A DNA stretch of 64,000 bases from Acidimicrobiaceae bacterium. Its GTDB lineage: Bacteria > Actinomycetota > Acidimicrobiia > Acidimicrobiales > UBA8592. Positions within the stretch are counted from its first letter, which is position 1. Every line of letters begins with the position of its first letter. The stretch spans positions 37,982-101,981 of the forward strand of contig PAQG01000006.1 of the NCBI GenBank assembly GCA_002709645.1, in the 5' to 3' direction. Of the stretch, positions 15,415-23,308 are shown in pieces. The notes beneath the pieces are model-generated. The model saw only the letters and a program-made list of their open reading frames with translations, ran no database searches and was not told the origin of the DNA. The position numbers and the translations under genes are program-made.

Positions 15415-15710
15415 TCTTTAATCTCTCCGTGCTGTTCAGCAGTTTTTTCGTGATGTCGTATAACTTCATCTACGATTAGTCGGAAGACCTTCTCTCCAAA
15501 TGAAGGGTCCATCCCTACCATTTGAGCTATCTTATGCAATTGCGCAATTTGCTGCTGTTCACGCTCTGGATCAGCAGCAGGTAAATTATTCTCTGCCTTG
15601 AACTGACCAACAGCTTTTGTTATTTCAAATCTTTCAGCCAATAAACGAATTAATTGTTCATCTAATCCATCTATTCGCTCTCTATATCCGCCTAAAACGT
15701 CGTTATCCAT
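15411..15710 (-). CDS. Chorismate mutase, AroQ type
   Basis: All-helical chorismate mutase of 99 residues, converting chorismate to prephenate for phenylalanine and tyrosine synthesis. YRERIDGLDEQLIRLLAERFEITKAVGQFKAENN is the diagnostic first helix, with Arg (ERI), the D-x2-L pattern and a Lys in AVGQFK; the second half is PEREQQQIAQL and VFRLIVDEVIRHHE. The ORF track starts 20 codons upstream, but MDNDVLGGYRERIDGLD is the natural start for this family. It is a stand-alone AroQ, as is usual in actinobacteria, with no prephenate dehydratase alongside. No clear ribosome site was found, so the start carries some doubt. Confidence 0.88.
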   Translation of the reverse strand: MDNDVLGGYRERIDGLDEQLIRLLAERFEITKAVGQFKAENNLPAADPEREQQQIAQLHKIAQMVGMDPSFGEKVFRLIVDEVIRHHEKTAEQHGEIKD

Positions 15711-15895
15711 AGAACTCTCTAACCTCGTTACCCCGTAATTCTCATCTCTCTTAGGAGTGAACCTACACACTACTAGATGACCAGAGTCCTCGTGTTTGTT
15801 TACATTTAACCTAGTAAAAATAGTTTCCGTGAAAAACTTGAGGAAAAGTTACCCTCAGAATGGAGATTCGTTGAATGTCATGACAACATCGGATC

Positions 15896-16807
15896 ATGAT
15901 CTCTTCTACTGAAACTTTTAATGGAACCTGGCCATACAAACCAAGATTTTGCTCTGCGGCCGGCTTTCAACAGCATTATGTTGATGAAGGTGAAGGAGAG
16001 ATAATCATCTGCCTTCATGGAGAGCCAACTTGGGGATACCTGTATAGGAACATGATTGAACCATTATCGAAAGATTACCGAGTCATTGTTCCTGATCATA
16101 TGGGATTCGGTAAAAGTGAAACGCCAACAAACCGTGACTATACCTTAAAAACCCATACAGAGAATTTGAGTGCTCTCATAGATCACCTTGGATTAAATTC
16201 AATCACACTGGTCATGCAAGACTGGGGCGGACCTATCGGCACCGCGTTCGCTATTAGGAATCCGGAGAGGGTAAGTCGTTTAGTGTACATGAACACACTC
16301 GCTGGATATGGCGAAGTCCCCAAAGAGGTAACCCGAATCCGTGATTCTGAGTGGTTCACCTGGATCGGTGAAGGTTTAGAAACTGGAAGAACAGAAGCTG
16401 TTTTAAGAAATGCTGGGTCAACGGTCTTATCGATTATGAAACGCCTTGGTTTCTCTAACACAAACGTTATCAACGACACCTGGATAGAAGCTTATAGCGC
16501 ACCCTTCCCTGACTATGAAAGTTCTATCGGGGCATACGAATTCCCTATTGACGCCTATCTCGGGAGAATAGCCGATTACGTCATCGAAGGAGCTAGCGAT
16601 CTTAAGAACCTTACGTCTAAACCAGCGATTCTTATTGAAGGCTTAGAGGACAAGGCAATTCCCCCAGAGTTTGCGATTGCTGACTTCAAATCGCTTTGGC
16701 CTTCCTCCCCTGTTATTGAGCTTGAAGGGGTTGGGCATTTTTGCCAAGAGGATGTCCCAAGAATTTTGGTAGCTTGCATTCAACAATTCATGCAATCAAA
16801 TAGATAG
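15896..16807 (+). CDS. Haloalkane dehalogenase-like alpha/beta hydrolase (HLD-I type)
   Basis: Alpha/beta-hydrolase of 303 residues with the haloalkane dehalogenase I pattern. The oxyanion segment is CLHGEPTWGYLYR, with Glu after HG (about residues 40-51). The nucleophile elbow VMQDWGGPIG has Asp109 in place of Ser, followed by Trp110, a halide-binding position. The acid is probably in EGLEDKAI and the histidine in GVGHFCQEDVP. Family enzymes hydrolyse C-Cl or C-Br bonds, giving an alcohol and halide; epoxide hydrolases share the Asp nucleophile but usually carry two lid tyrosines. It is followed 30 bases later by an acyl-CoA ligase, so the pair may degrade a halogenated compound. The second halide-binding residue cannot be assigned without alignment. 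Confidence 0.82.
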   Translation: MISSTETFNGTWPYKPRFCSAAGFQQHYVDEGEGEIIICLHGEPTWGYLYRNMIEPLSKDYRVIVPDHMGFGKSETPTNRDYTLKTHTENLSALIDHLGLNSITLVMQDWGGPIGTAFAIRNPERVSRLVYMNTLAGYGEVPKEVTRIRDSEWFTWIGEGLETGRTEAVLRNAGSTVLSIMKRLGFSNTNVINDTWIEAYSAPFPDYESSIGAYEFPIDAYLGRIADYVIEGASDLKNLTSKPAILIEGLEDKAIPPEFAIADFKSLWPSSPVIELEGVGHFCQEDVPRILVACIQQFMQSNR

Positions 16808-16837
16808 GAACAAAAAGTACGCCAAAAGAAATTAATT

Positions 16838-18526
16838 ATGACGAATTTAGAAAAAATAACCCTAGAAACTCAAATGGCTATTCGAGGGGTTGGTGGACAA
16901 TGGGAAATCACCACCGAAGAAGTTTTAGGTGAGAATTGCATAGTTTTCAAGAACCGACATCGCAATATTGGTGAAATGCTTAAAGCGAATACATCGCAAT
17001 GGGCAAAGAGAGAATGCCTTGTACTAGGTGACAACCGAATATCATACAAAGAAATGCAGGACAGAGTTGAGTCCACCGCCTACCGCTTGCAAAGCATGTA
17101 CGGAATCAAGAAAGGAAATAGAGTCGCAATTCTGGCAGCAAATTGCCCTGAGTGGGTTGTTAGTTTTTTCGCTGCAACACAAATTGGTGCCATTGTTTCA
17201 GCCCTCAATGGTTGGTGGACCGAAACCGAAATCGGGCATGCTATTGAGTTGACCGACCCTTCAGTAATTATTGGAGATACCAGACGATTAGCCCGAGCTG
17301 GATCTCTTCTGAACGAGTTTCCAGTGGTTGACATTGAAGACTCCCCAGATTTTTTTGAACCAACAGGAGAGAAGGCCATTGAGATAGTGCTTGATGAGGA
17401 TGACCCTGCATTAATTCTTTTTACTTCTGGAACAACTGGAAAGTCCAAAGGGGCTCTTCTGTCCCACAGGAGTCTTATCGGTTTTGTTGATGGAACTATT
17501 CATAACGGTTATGAGAAAAAACTAATCGCACTCAAATTATTAGATATTGACCCCTCTACCCTTCCTTCTAATCAGGACGTTGTTTTAGCGACCTCTCCTT
17601 TGTTCCATATTTCTGGCTTACCTGCCGGCGTACTCATGAATCTGGCAAATGGTGCAAAAATTATTTTCCGGTCTGGCCGATTTGATCCCGCTGACGTACT
17701 TCGATTAATAGAAGAGGAAAGAATTACGAATTGGACTGCTATCGGTGATATGGGGCCTCGTGTAATGACCCATAATGATTTCGCAAGCAGGGATACTTCT
17801 TCACTAACTAGAGTAAGTAGCGGAGGGGCTCATTTATCTGAGAATATGCAACAGTTGATAGCAGAGCATTTCCCCCAAGCAGCTGGAGCTATTGGGCAAG
17901 GCTATGGAAGTAGCGAATCATGTGCGGTTATCACCTCAATTGGTGGGCAAGATTTTAAAGATCACCCATCTTCTGCGGGGCGTGCTTGTTTAGGAGTTGA
18001 AATTGAGATACGGGATACTGAAAATAATCCTGTTCCTGACGGAGAAGAGGGAGAGATCCATGTGAGATCAGCGTATTCAATGCTCAAGTATTGGGGAAAC
18101 CCTCAGGCAACAACTGAAACACTAAAAAGCGGTAGATGGTTAGCTATGGGCGATATAGGAAAAATGATTGATGGAAGACTTTACATCAATTCAAGAGCAA
18201 GAGATATGATCATAAAATCTGGCGAAAATATCTACCCAGTTGAGATTGAACACCGACTAGAAAGTCACCCAGATATCCATGAAGTTGCTGTTCTCGGCGT
18301 AGACCACATGCAGAAAGGACAGGAAGTCAAAGCTGTTGTTGTATTGACACCTAGTGGCAAGTTTGAAATTGATGTTTTTATAGAATGGTGCAAGGAGACA
18401 TTGGCTGGATACAAGATTCCTGACCACTGGGAGCATCGAATTGACCCACTCCCAAGGACGGCTAGTGGGAAAGTTATTAAAGGTGGTTTAACTGGTGACC
18501 GTGAAGTGAGTGACTACGAAGACTAA
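16838..18526 (+). CDS. AMP-dependent acyl-CoA synthetase
   Basis: Adenylate-forming enzyme of 562 residues joining a carboxylic acid to CoA using ATP. The P-loop LFTSGTTGKSKGALLSH (about residues 195-210), the GQGYGSSESC substrate/AMP motif, the GEIHVRS hinge region, the ARDMIIKSGENIYPVEIE hinge and the C-terminal Lys in PRTASGKVIKG are all present. The N-terminal 40 residues are an extension relative to minimal family members. It is downstream of the haloalkane dehalogenase-like gene and convergent with the molybdopterin oxidoreductase. Substrate class cannot be read; medium-chain or aromatic acids are possible. Confidence 0.92.
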   Translation: MTNLEKITLETQMAIRGVGGQWEITTEEVLGENCIVFKNRHRNIGEMLKANTSQWAKRECLVLGDNRISYKEMQDRVESTAYRLQSMYGIKKGNRVAILAANCPEWVVSFFAATQIGAIVSALNGWWTETEIGHAIELTDPSVIIGDTRRLARAGSLLNEFPVVDIEDSPDFFEPTGEKAIEIVLDEDDPALILFTSGTTGKSKGALLSHRSLIGFVDGTIHNGYEKKLIALKLLDIDPSTLPSNQDVVLATSPLFHISGLPAGVLMNLANGAKIIFRSGRFDPADVLRLIEEERITNWTAIGDMGPRVMTHNDFASRDTSSLTRVSSGGAHLSENMQQLIAEHFPQAAGAIGQGYGSSESCAVITSIGGQDFKDHPSSAGRACLGVEIEIRDTENNPVPDGEEGEIHVRSAYSMLKYWGNPQATTETLKSGRWLAMGDIGKMIDGRLYINSRARDMIIKSGENIYPVEIEHRLESHPDIHEVAVLGVDHMQKGQEVKAVVVLTPSGKFEIDVFIEWCKETLAGYKIPDHWEHRIDPLPRTASGKVIKGGLTGDREVSDYED

Positions 18527-18535
18527 AGATCGTTC

Positions 18536-20698
18536 TTAGTTAAAGTCAAGTAACTCGTCTTCGGTTATGCGGTGAACGTCTATCGGGATTGCACTCATTA
18601 TTGGCAAACCAGTGATCCGGTCATACCCAGAATCAGATGTCACAAGACGGTTAGTTGGAGTCCCGATATCCCTGACTTTCTCATCTGTCAAGGAACGACC
18701 TCCCCAGGAGTGAGACATTGCAACAACGCCTTGTTTTATATCTTTATCGATTTCTGCGACACCAACTACCGACGAACGGGGTGATGTTATCCGTAAAAGA
18801 TCTCCAGGTTCGGCACCAAGGTTTTTAAGGTCGTCAGGGTGTACATACGCATAATTAGTCGTTGCTACACGTGCTAACCCTGGTAGTTCAGACCCTAGCG
18901 AGTTAAGCGCATGTTTGAGTCGTCTACCCACTAATAGGAAAGGGAATTCAGAATCGCTGAAACTTCCGAGAAGGTCACTTCCAGATTTTTCATTTCTAAC
19001 CTCTTGAAGTTCTGAATAAACATCTTGGGGGCAAACAGCAAATTTTGCATCATTGGCTGAATCCGCTGGCAGAACAATAATTGGATTGTCATGAATCACT
19101 CCCCGATTTTTTCTCCATTCATTTATAGGTAGACGGGAATTTCCATACACATAATCTATGACGTCACCATCGGTCAATGAAGTTTCAATTGGTAGCTCCC
19201 CACCCGGCAAAACGATTTTTGTGCCTATCCTTTTCGCTAAACCTACGAAAACTTCCCATTCATTTAGAACGTCATCGCCCGAGTCAATAACTCTGTCGGT
19301 GTAGTTTGTGTAAACAGCTGGGAATCGTCTATCCATAACATTTGGAACATCTTCTCTCTCTAATTGCAATCGTGGGGCGAAAATGTAATCAGACAGCTCT
19401 GCAGTGGCTGTCATCCGATGGTCAATGACGACTAGCAACTCCAAACTTTGAAGGGCGTCAAGAGTTTTTTTCTGATCGGGCCAAGCTTGCACAGGGTTGC
19501 CTCCTGACACGATTAATGCTCGAACCTGTCCATCGCCTTCCAAAAGAATTTCATCGTTTAGAGCATTAGTTAGCATTTCATCAGCAAGACCATATAGCCC
19601 TCGCACACGGTGTGGGGCCCCTGGGGTTGGATTACTTGGTGCTTTGACTTGTGCGCGGCGTGTATCGCCGGGTGAAAGCATATAGGGACTTTCCAGGGTC
19701 TCTCCCTCTTTCAAAACCCGTCCACAGAGAACATTTAGTGTAAGCGTAAGCGACTCCATCAGTGTCCCGTGAGGAGCCATATTTGGCCCTGTTCCAGAAC
19801 CTGCTGTTCCTTTGGGTCCTTCTGCAAAAATTCTCGCAGCAATTTCAATATCCTCAGGCGAAACCTCACAACGAGTGGCCGCATATTCAGCAGTAAAAGG
19901 ACCAACTCCCCCCTTCAAGAGATCAAGCTGGTCAGGTTCAACAAATTCATCACAAAACTCTCTGTCATATAAATTATTGCTGAGAATAACATTGACTATT
20001 GCAGATAGAAGGGTGGGGTCTTCGCCAGGCTTCACCTGCAACCAAAGGTCAGCCTGTTTGGCTAATTCACTTCTCCTTGGATCAATTACTATTAATTTCA
20101 GACCTCTTTCTTTCGCTTCTCGAAGCTTTACGAAAGGATCGGTTCCTTGAAGCCCACTTGCCGGCCCATAACTAGAAACTAGCGGGTTATACCCAACTGC
20201 TAGTAAAACATTTGCGTCGGAAAAATTTTGCCACCCTGCCTCCCATGAACCCAAACGAAGGAGTGAACTCCTATGAGCAGGTTGATCTATGGTCAGAGAA
20301 GTGTAGAAGGAAGGTGAGCCGAAACCTGTGTGCCATGATGAAGCTACGGCGACACCCACACTATTTTGATATGCCCCCGTTCCGATATACGTTGCCACGG
20401 AACGGGGGCCATATTTTGAAATAATTTTTTCAAGTTTCTGAGCTATTTCATCCAAAGCATCAGCTGATGAAATCGGGTCAAAAACTCCAGAAGGGGTTTT
20501 CCTAAGAGGAAACCTAAGACGACTAGGACTATGAAACTGGTCTGCCAATTGCCGTCCCTTTATACACGAAAAACCTTTGAAGAGCGGATCGCTCCTGTCA
20601 GCTCGGACGTTAACGATTTTACTACCATCTTCAACATCAATTTCCATTGGGCAAGCTGCATGGCAAACGCGACAGAATGTTTTTTTCGTTTCAATCAT
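18536..20698 (-). CDS. Molybdopterin oxidoreductase (DMSO-reductase superfamily)
   Basis: Catalytic subunit of 720 residues with a bis-pterin guanine dinucleotide molybdenum or tungsten site. The N-terminal Cys motif FCRVCHAACPMEI followed by GFSCIKGR binds a [4Fe-4S] cluster. Domain markers include GTGAYQNSVGVAVAS, NVLLAVGYNPLVS, IVIDPRRSELAKQADLWLQVKPGEDPTLL and a C-terminal cofactor-binding domain at about 610-720 (VHPDDLKNLGAEPGDLLRITSP). The expected Mo-ligand region (FGSPSFYTSLTIDQPA) shows no Cys or Sec, so formate dehydrogenase is unlikely. No twin-arginine signal is present and no partner electron-transfer subunit is adjacent, so it is probably cytosolic. Substrate is unknown. The modABC genes 15 kb downstream would supply the metal. 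Confidence 0.9.
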   Translation of the reverse strand: MIETKKTFCRVCHAACPMEIDVEDGSKIVNVRADRSDPLFKGFSCIKGRQLADQFHSPSRLRFPLRKTPSGVFDPISSADALDEIAQKLEKIISKYGPRSVATYIGTGAYQNSVGVAVASSWHTGFGSPSFYTSLTIDQPAHRSSLLRLGSWEAGWQNFSDANVLLAVGYNPLVSSYGPASGLQGTDPFVKLREAKERGLKLIVIDPRRSELAKQADLWLQVKPGEDPTLLSAIVNVILSNNLYDREFCDEFVEPDQLDLLKGGVGPFTAEYAATRCEVSPEDIEIAARIFAEGPKGTAGSGTGPNMAPHGTLMESLTLTLNVLCGRVLKEGETLESPYMLSPGDTRRAQVKAPSNPTPGAPHRVRGLYGLADEMLTNALNDEILLEGDGQVRALIVSGGNPVQAWPDQKKTLDALQSLELLVVIDHRMTATAELSDYIFAPRLQLEREDVPNVMDRRFPAVYTNYTDRVIDSGDDVLNEWEVFVGLAKRIGTKIVLPGGELPIETSLTDGDVIDYVYGNSRLPINEWRKNRGVIHDNPIIVLPADSANDAKFAVCPQDVYSELQEVRNEKSGSDLLGSFSDSEFPFLLVGRRLKHALNSLGSELPGLARVATTNYAYVHPDDLKNLGAEPGDLLRITSPRSSVVGVAEIDKDIKQGVVAMSHSWGGRSLTDEKVRDIGTPTNRLVTSDSGYDRITGLPIMSAIPIDVHRITEDELLDFN

Positions 20699-20813
20699 TG
20701 CTTTTTTGAATTTTCATTATTTTCTTTATAACGATTCAACGCGAGTTTATACGATCTTCTCTAGAATATCCCTCTAAGGTGGCGAATGCCGCTAGAAGGT
20801 GAGAGTGTTAAGC

Positions 20814-21656
20814 ATGAGCTATGAATGTTTTGAAGTAACAGAAATTGAAAATGTCGCCCACGTCCAACTGAGTCGAGGTGACAGTCTAAATACTATGATT
20901 CCTGCTTTCTGGAGTGAGTTGCCAGAAATTATTAACGCTATAAGCGATGAGGGTAAGGCTAGAGCCATAGTCATCTCTTCAACTGGACGACATTTCTGCG
21001 CTGGCATGGATCTATCTGTATTCACAAGTGGTGGCCTAAACGACGGGAAACGCTCTGAAAGAGGGAGAAGTAACGCCATCACTCGAGGTGGCGCTCTTCA
21101 CTTACAAGAAAGTTTTACTTGTTTCGAAAAAGCTAGAATGCCCGTCTTGACTGCTATTCAAGGTGGTTGCGTCGGTGGTGCAGTCGACATGGTTACTGCT
21201 GCCGACATGCGTTATGTTTCTGAAGATGCTTGGTTCTGTATACAGGAAATTAATATAGGTATGACTGCTGATGTTGGGACGCTACAAAGACTTCCTAAAT
21301 TAATTCCTGAAGGAATTGCTCGAGAGTTAGCTTATACAGGACGGCGAATGTCTGCTCAGAGAGCATTAGAGGTAGGTCTAGTAAACCAAATTTTTCCATC
21401 TCACGAAGAACTTGTTGAAGGGGTGCTAGCGATTGCTGCAGAGATTGCAACCAAATCCCCTCTTGCGATCTGGGGGACAAAGGAAAGCGTGAACTTTACA
21501 AGAGATCACTCAGTGGCGGATAGTTTGAATTTCATAGCGACTTGGCAAGCTGGAATGTTCCAGCCACAAGATATGGCTGCAGTCTTTGAAGCTCAGGCAA
21601 GGAATGAAGAACCAGAATTTGATGACCTACCTCCCGTCCGAAAGGGTTTGGGCTAA
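20814..21656 (+). CDS. Dienoyl-CoA isomerase-like crotonase (ECH1 type)
   Basis: Crotonase-fold enzyme of 280 residues. The segment TADVGTLQRLPKLI and the later RDHSVADSLNFIATWQAGMFQPQDM match the delta(3,5)-delta(2,4)-dienoyl-CoA isomerase family (mammalian ECH1), which relocates double bonds in unsaturated fatty acids so that beta-oxidation can continue. The Asp after TA and the Asp in GGAVDMVTAADMRY correspond to conserved acids of that family. The start ATG 20814 is preferred over the upstream GTG because AAGGTGAG lies about 10 bases before it. It is divergent from the molybdopterin enzyme and its stop overlaps the convergent acyl-CoA dehydrogenase gene in CTAA. Confidence 0.88.
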   Translation: MSYECFEVTEIENVAHVQLSRGDSLNTMIPAFWSELPEIINAISDEGKARAIVISSTGRHFCAGMDLSVFTSGGLNDGKRSERGRSNAITRGGALHLQESFTCFEKARMPVLTAIQGGCVGGAVDMVTAADMRYVSEDAWFCIQEINIGMTADVGTLQRLPKLIPEGIARELAYTGRRMSAQRALEVGLVNQIFPSHEELVEGVLAIAAEIATKSPLAIWGTKESVNFTRDHSVADSLNFIATWQAGMFQPQDMAAVFEAQARNEEPEFDDLPPVRKGLG

Positions 21657-23221
21657 CCTGCAAGAAGTCTTCGTCCTATAAGTTTCAGACACAATGCCTC
21701 ATCGGCTCCTTCAAAAATTGAAAGCACGCGAGCATCAACAAAAAGACGGCTAACTACGTATTCTTCTGCGTATCCGAAACCACCGTGTATTTGCATTGCC
21801 TCTCTGGTTACCCACTCAGCAGCTTTACATGCATAGGCTTTAACCATTGCTGCTTCTAAAGTACCTGAGCCGGTGGACATAAGTTCGCCTACCTTATAGG
21901 TGTACTGACGGCAAGCCTGAATAAGCGCCGCCATGCGTCCTAGCTTGATTTGCGTAAGTTGATAGCCTGACAAAGACTGGCCAAAAACCTTACGTTCTTC
22001 GGAGTATTTCAATGCCTCTTCATAAGCTCTTTGCATTACTCCAACAGCCCGTGCAGCCGTTTGTAATCTGCCATTTTCAAAACCCGCCATCTGTAGATAA
22101 AAACCTCTGCCTTCTCCATCTGGGCCACCGATAAGAGCTTCGGCTGGAACCTGCCAATCCTGAAATGATATTTCGTAGCTGTGCATCCCTCTATACCCAA
22201 GTGTTGGAATCGCCCTACCTTGCATACGCCATCCGGAGTCTTGCTTCAAGTCAAAGCTATGTCCTGCAATTTGCTCTTTTCTTACGACAAAAACGCTAAG
22301 GCCTCGATGACCTATAGATAAATCAGGATTCGTCCGGGCAAGAACCATTAAGAGATCAGCTCGTCCCGCGAATGTACACCAGGTTTTTACACCGTTAAGT
22401 TCCCAGATCTCATCGCCTTTTTTCCGAGCGGTGGTAGTTATAGACGCAACATCACTGCCATGGTCCGGTTCGGTAACCGCCACTGCTGACATACTTCTTC
22501 CAGAAGCTATCTCAGGCAAAAAATCTTTCTTTTGTTTTTCTGTTCCTCCATTTTCTATAGCCCTAGCTAGAATTTCAGGCCGGGTTATAAGTGACCCTCC
22601 GATGCTTAAAGATGCTCTAGAAAGTTCTTCGGTCGCTATTACCATCGCATGCATATCCTGAGTCGACCCAGTAGCACTCCCCCCATATTCAACAGGAATA
22701 GATAATCCGAAACATCCAAGGTCTGCTAAACCACTAATAATTGACTCTGGAACATCCAAATCTTGCCGATGTACTTCCTCAGCTACATTCATAATATGAT
22801 CGCGGCCAAAACGTCGAAAAGTTTCAGCGACGAGTTCCATGTCATCATTTAGGCTTAGTTTCCCTTGATTTTGGAAGTTCTGCGCATACAACGCCGGTGT
22901 TCCATGACTCGTAACGTATGCACGAATAAGTTCGAGATCGGAATTATCTAATTCCCATGTTTCCTCACGCCCAAAGGAAATAGTAGCTACTGACCGCAGT
23001 ACATCTGCGCAAAATATTTCAACTATTTGGCTCTCTTTGGGTCCATTGTCCGCGTAATCTAGAAAGCTTTCTGCGATCACATGTGCAGAACTAGCATGAG
23101 CAAGCTCATAAAGAAAGGCTTGATTCTCTTCGGGTTTTCCCTGCGACCGAAGATGAGACAATCCAGAATCAACAATGTTTTTTGCGCTCTTGAGAGCATC
23201 CGAAGCTTTCTTATGATCCAC
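21653..23221 (-). CDS. Acyl-CoA dehydrogenase with N-terminal helical extension
   Basis: FAD enzyme introducing a double bond into acyl-CoA. The core domain starts at about residue 150 with GRDHIMNVAEEVHRQD and contains AVTEPDHGSDVASITTTARK, FAGRADLLMVLARTNP and the FAD/tetramer segment MQIHGGFGYAEEYVVSRLFVDARVLSIFEGADE. About 140 residues in front are an alpha-helical extension not seen in ordinary enzymes (usual length about 380). The ORF track start is a GTG at 23293 without a ribosome site; the GTG at 23221 has GGAGGGA five bases upstream and is chosen. It starts 87 bases after the stop of the phosphohistidine-domain gene, same strand. Chain-length preference is unknown; the catalytic base was not located with certainty. 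Confidence 0.88.
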   Translation of the reverse strand: MDHKKASDALKSAKNIVDSGLSHLRSQGKPEENQAFLYELAHASSAHVIAESFLDYADNGPKESQIVEIFCADVLRSVATISFGREETWELDNSDLELIRAYVTSHGTPALYAQNFQNQGKLSLNDDMELVAETFRRFGRDHIMNVAEEVHRQDLDVPESIISGLADLGCFGLSIPVEYGGSATGSTQDMHAMVIATEELSRASLSIGGSLITRPEILARAIENGGTEKQKKDFLPEIASGRSMSAVAVTEPDHGSDVASITTTARKKGDEIWELNGVKTWCTFAGRADLLMVLARTNPDLSIGHRGLSVFVVRKEQIAGHSFDLKQDSGWRMQGRAIPTLGYRGMHSYEISFQDWQVPAEALIGGPDGEGRGFYLQMAGFENGRLQTAARAVGVMQRAYEEALKYSEERKVFGQSLSGYQLTQIKLGRMAALIQACRQYTYKVGELMSTGSGTLEAAMVKAYACKAAEWVTREAMQIHGGFGYAEEYVVSRLFVDARVLSIFEGADEALCLKLIGRRLLAG

Positions 23222-23308
23222 GGTCTCCCTCCAATCACAGATCATCGTCCTGATAGTTGGTTTCAGTGTAGGTCTCTGATGCTTCTCCGGCACTCTTGAA
23301 GGCCGAAT

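Noticed and set aside
15876-15901. Palindromes TGTCATGACA and GATCATGATC before the dehalogenase-like gene
   Set aside because: Short, frequent by chance, and the second covers the start codon; no regulator family recognised.
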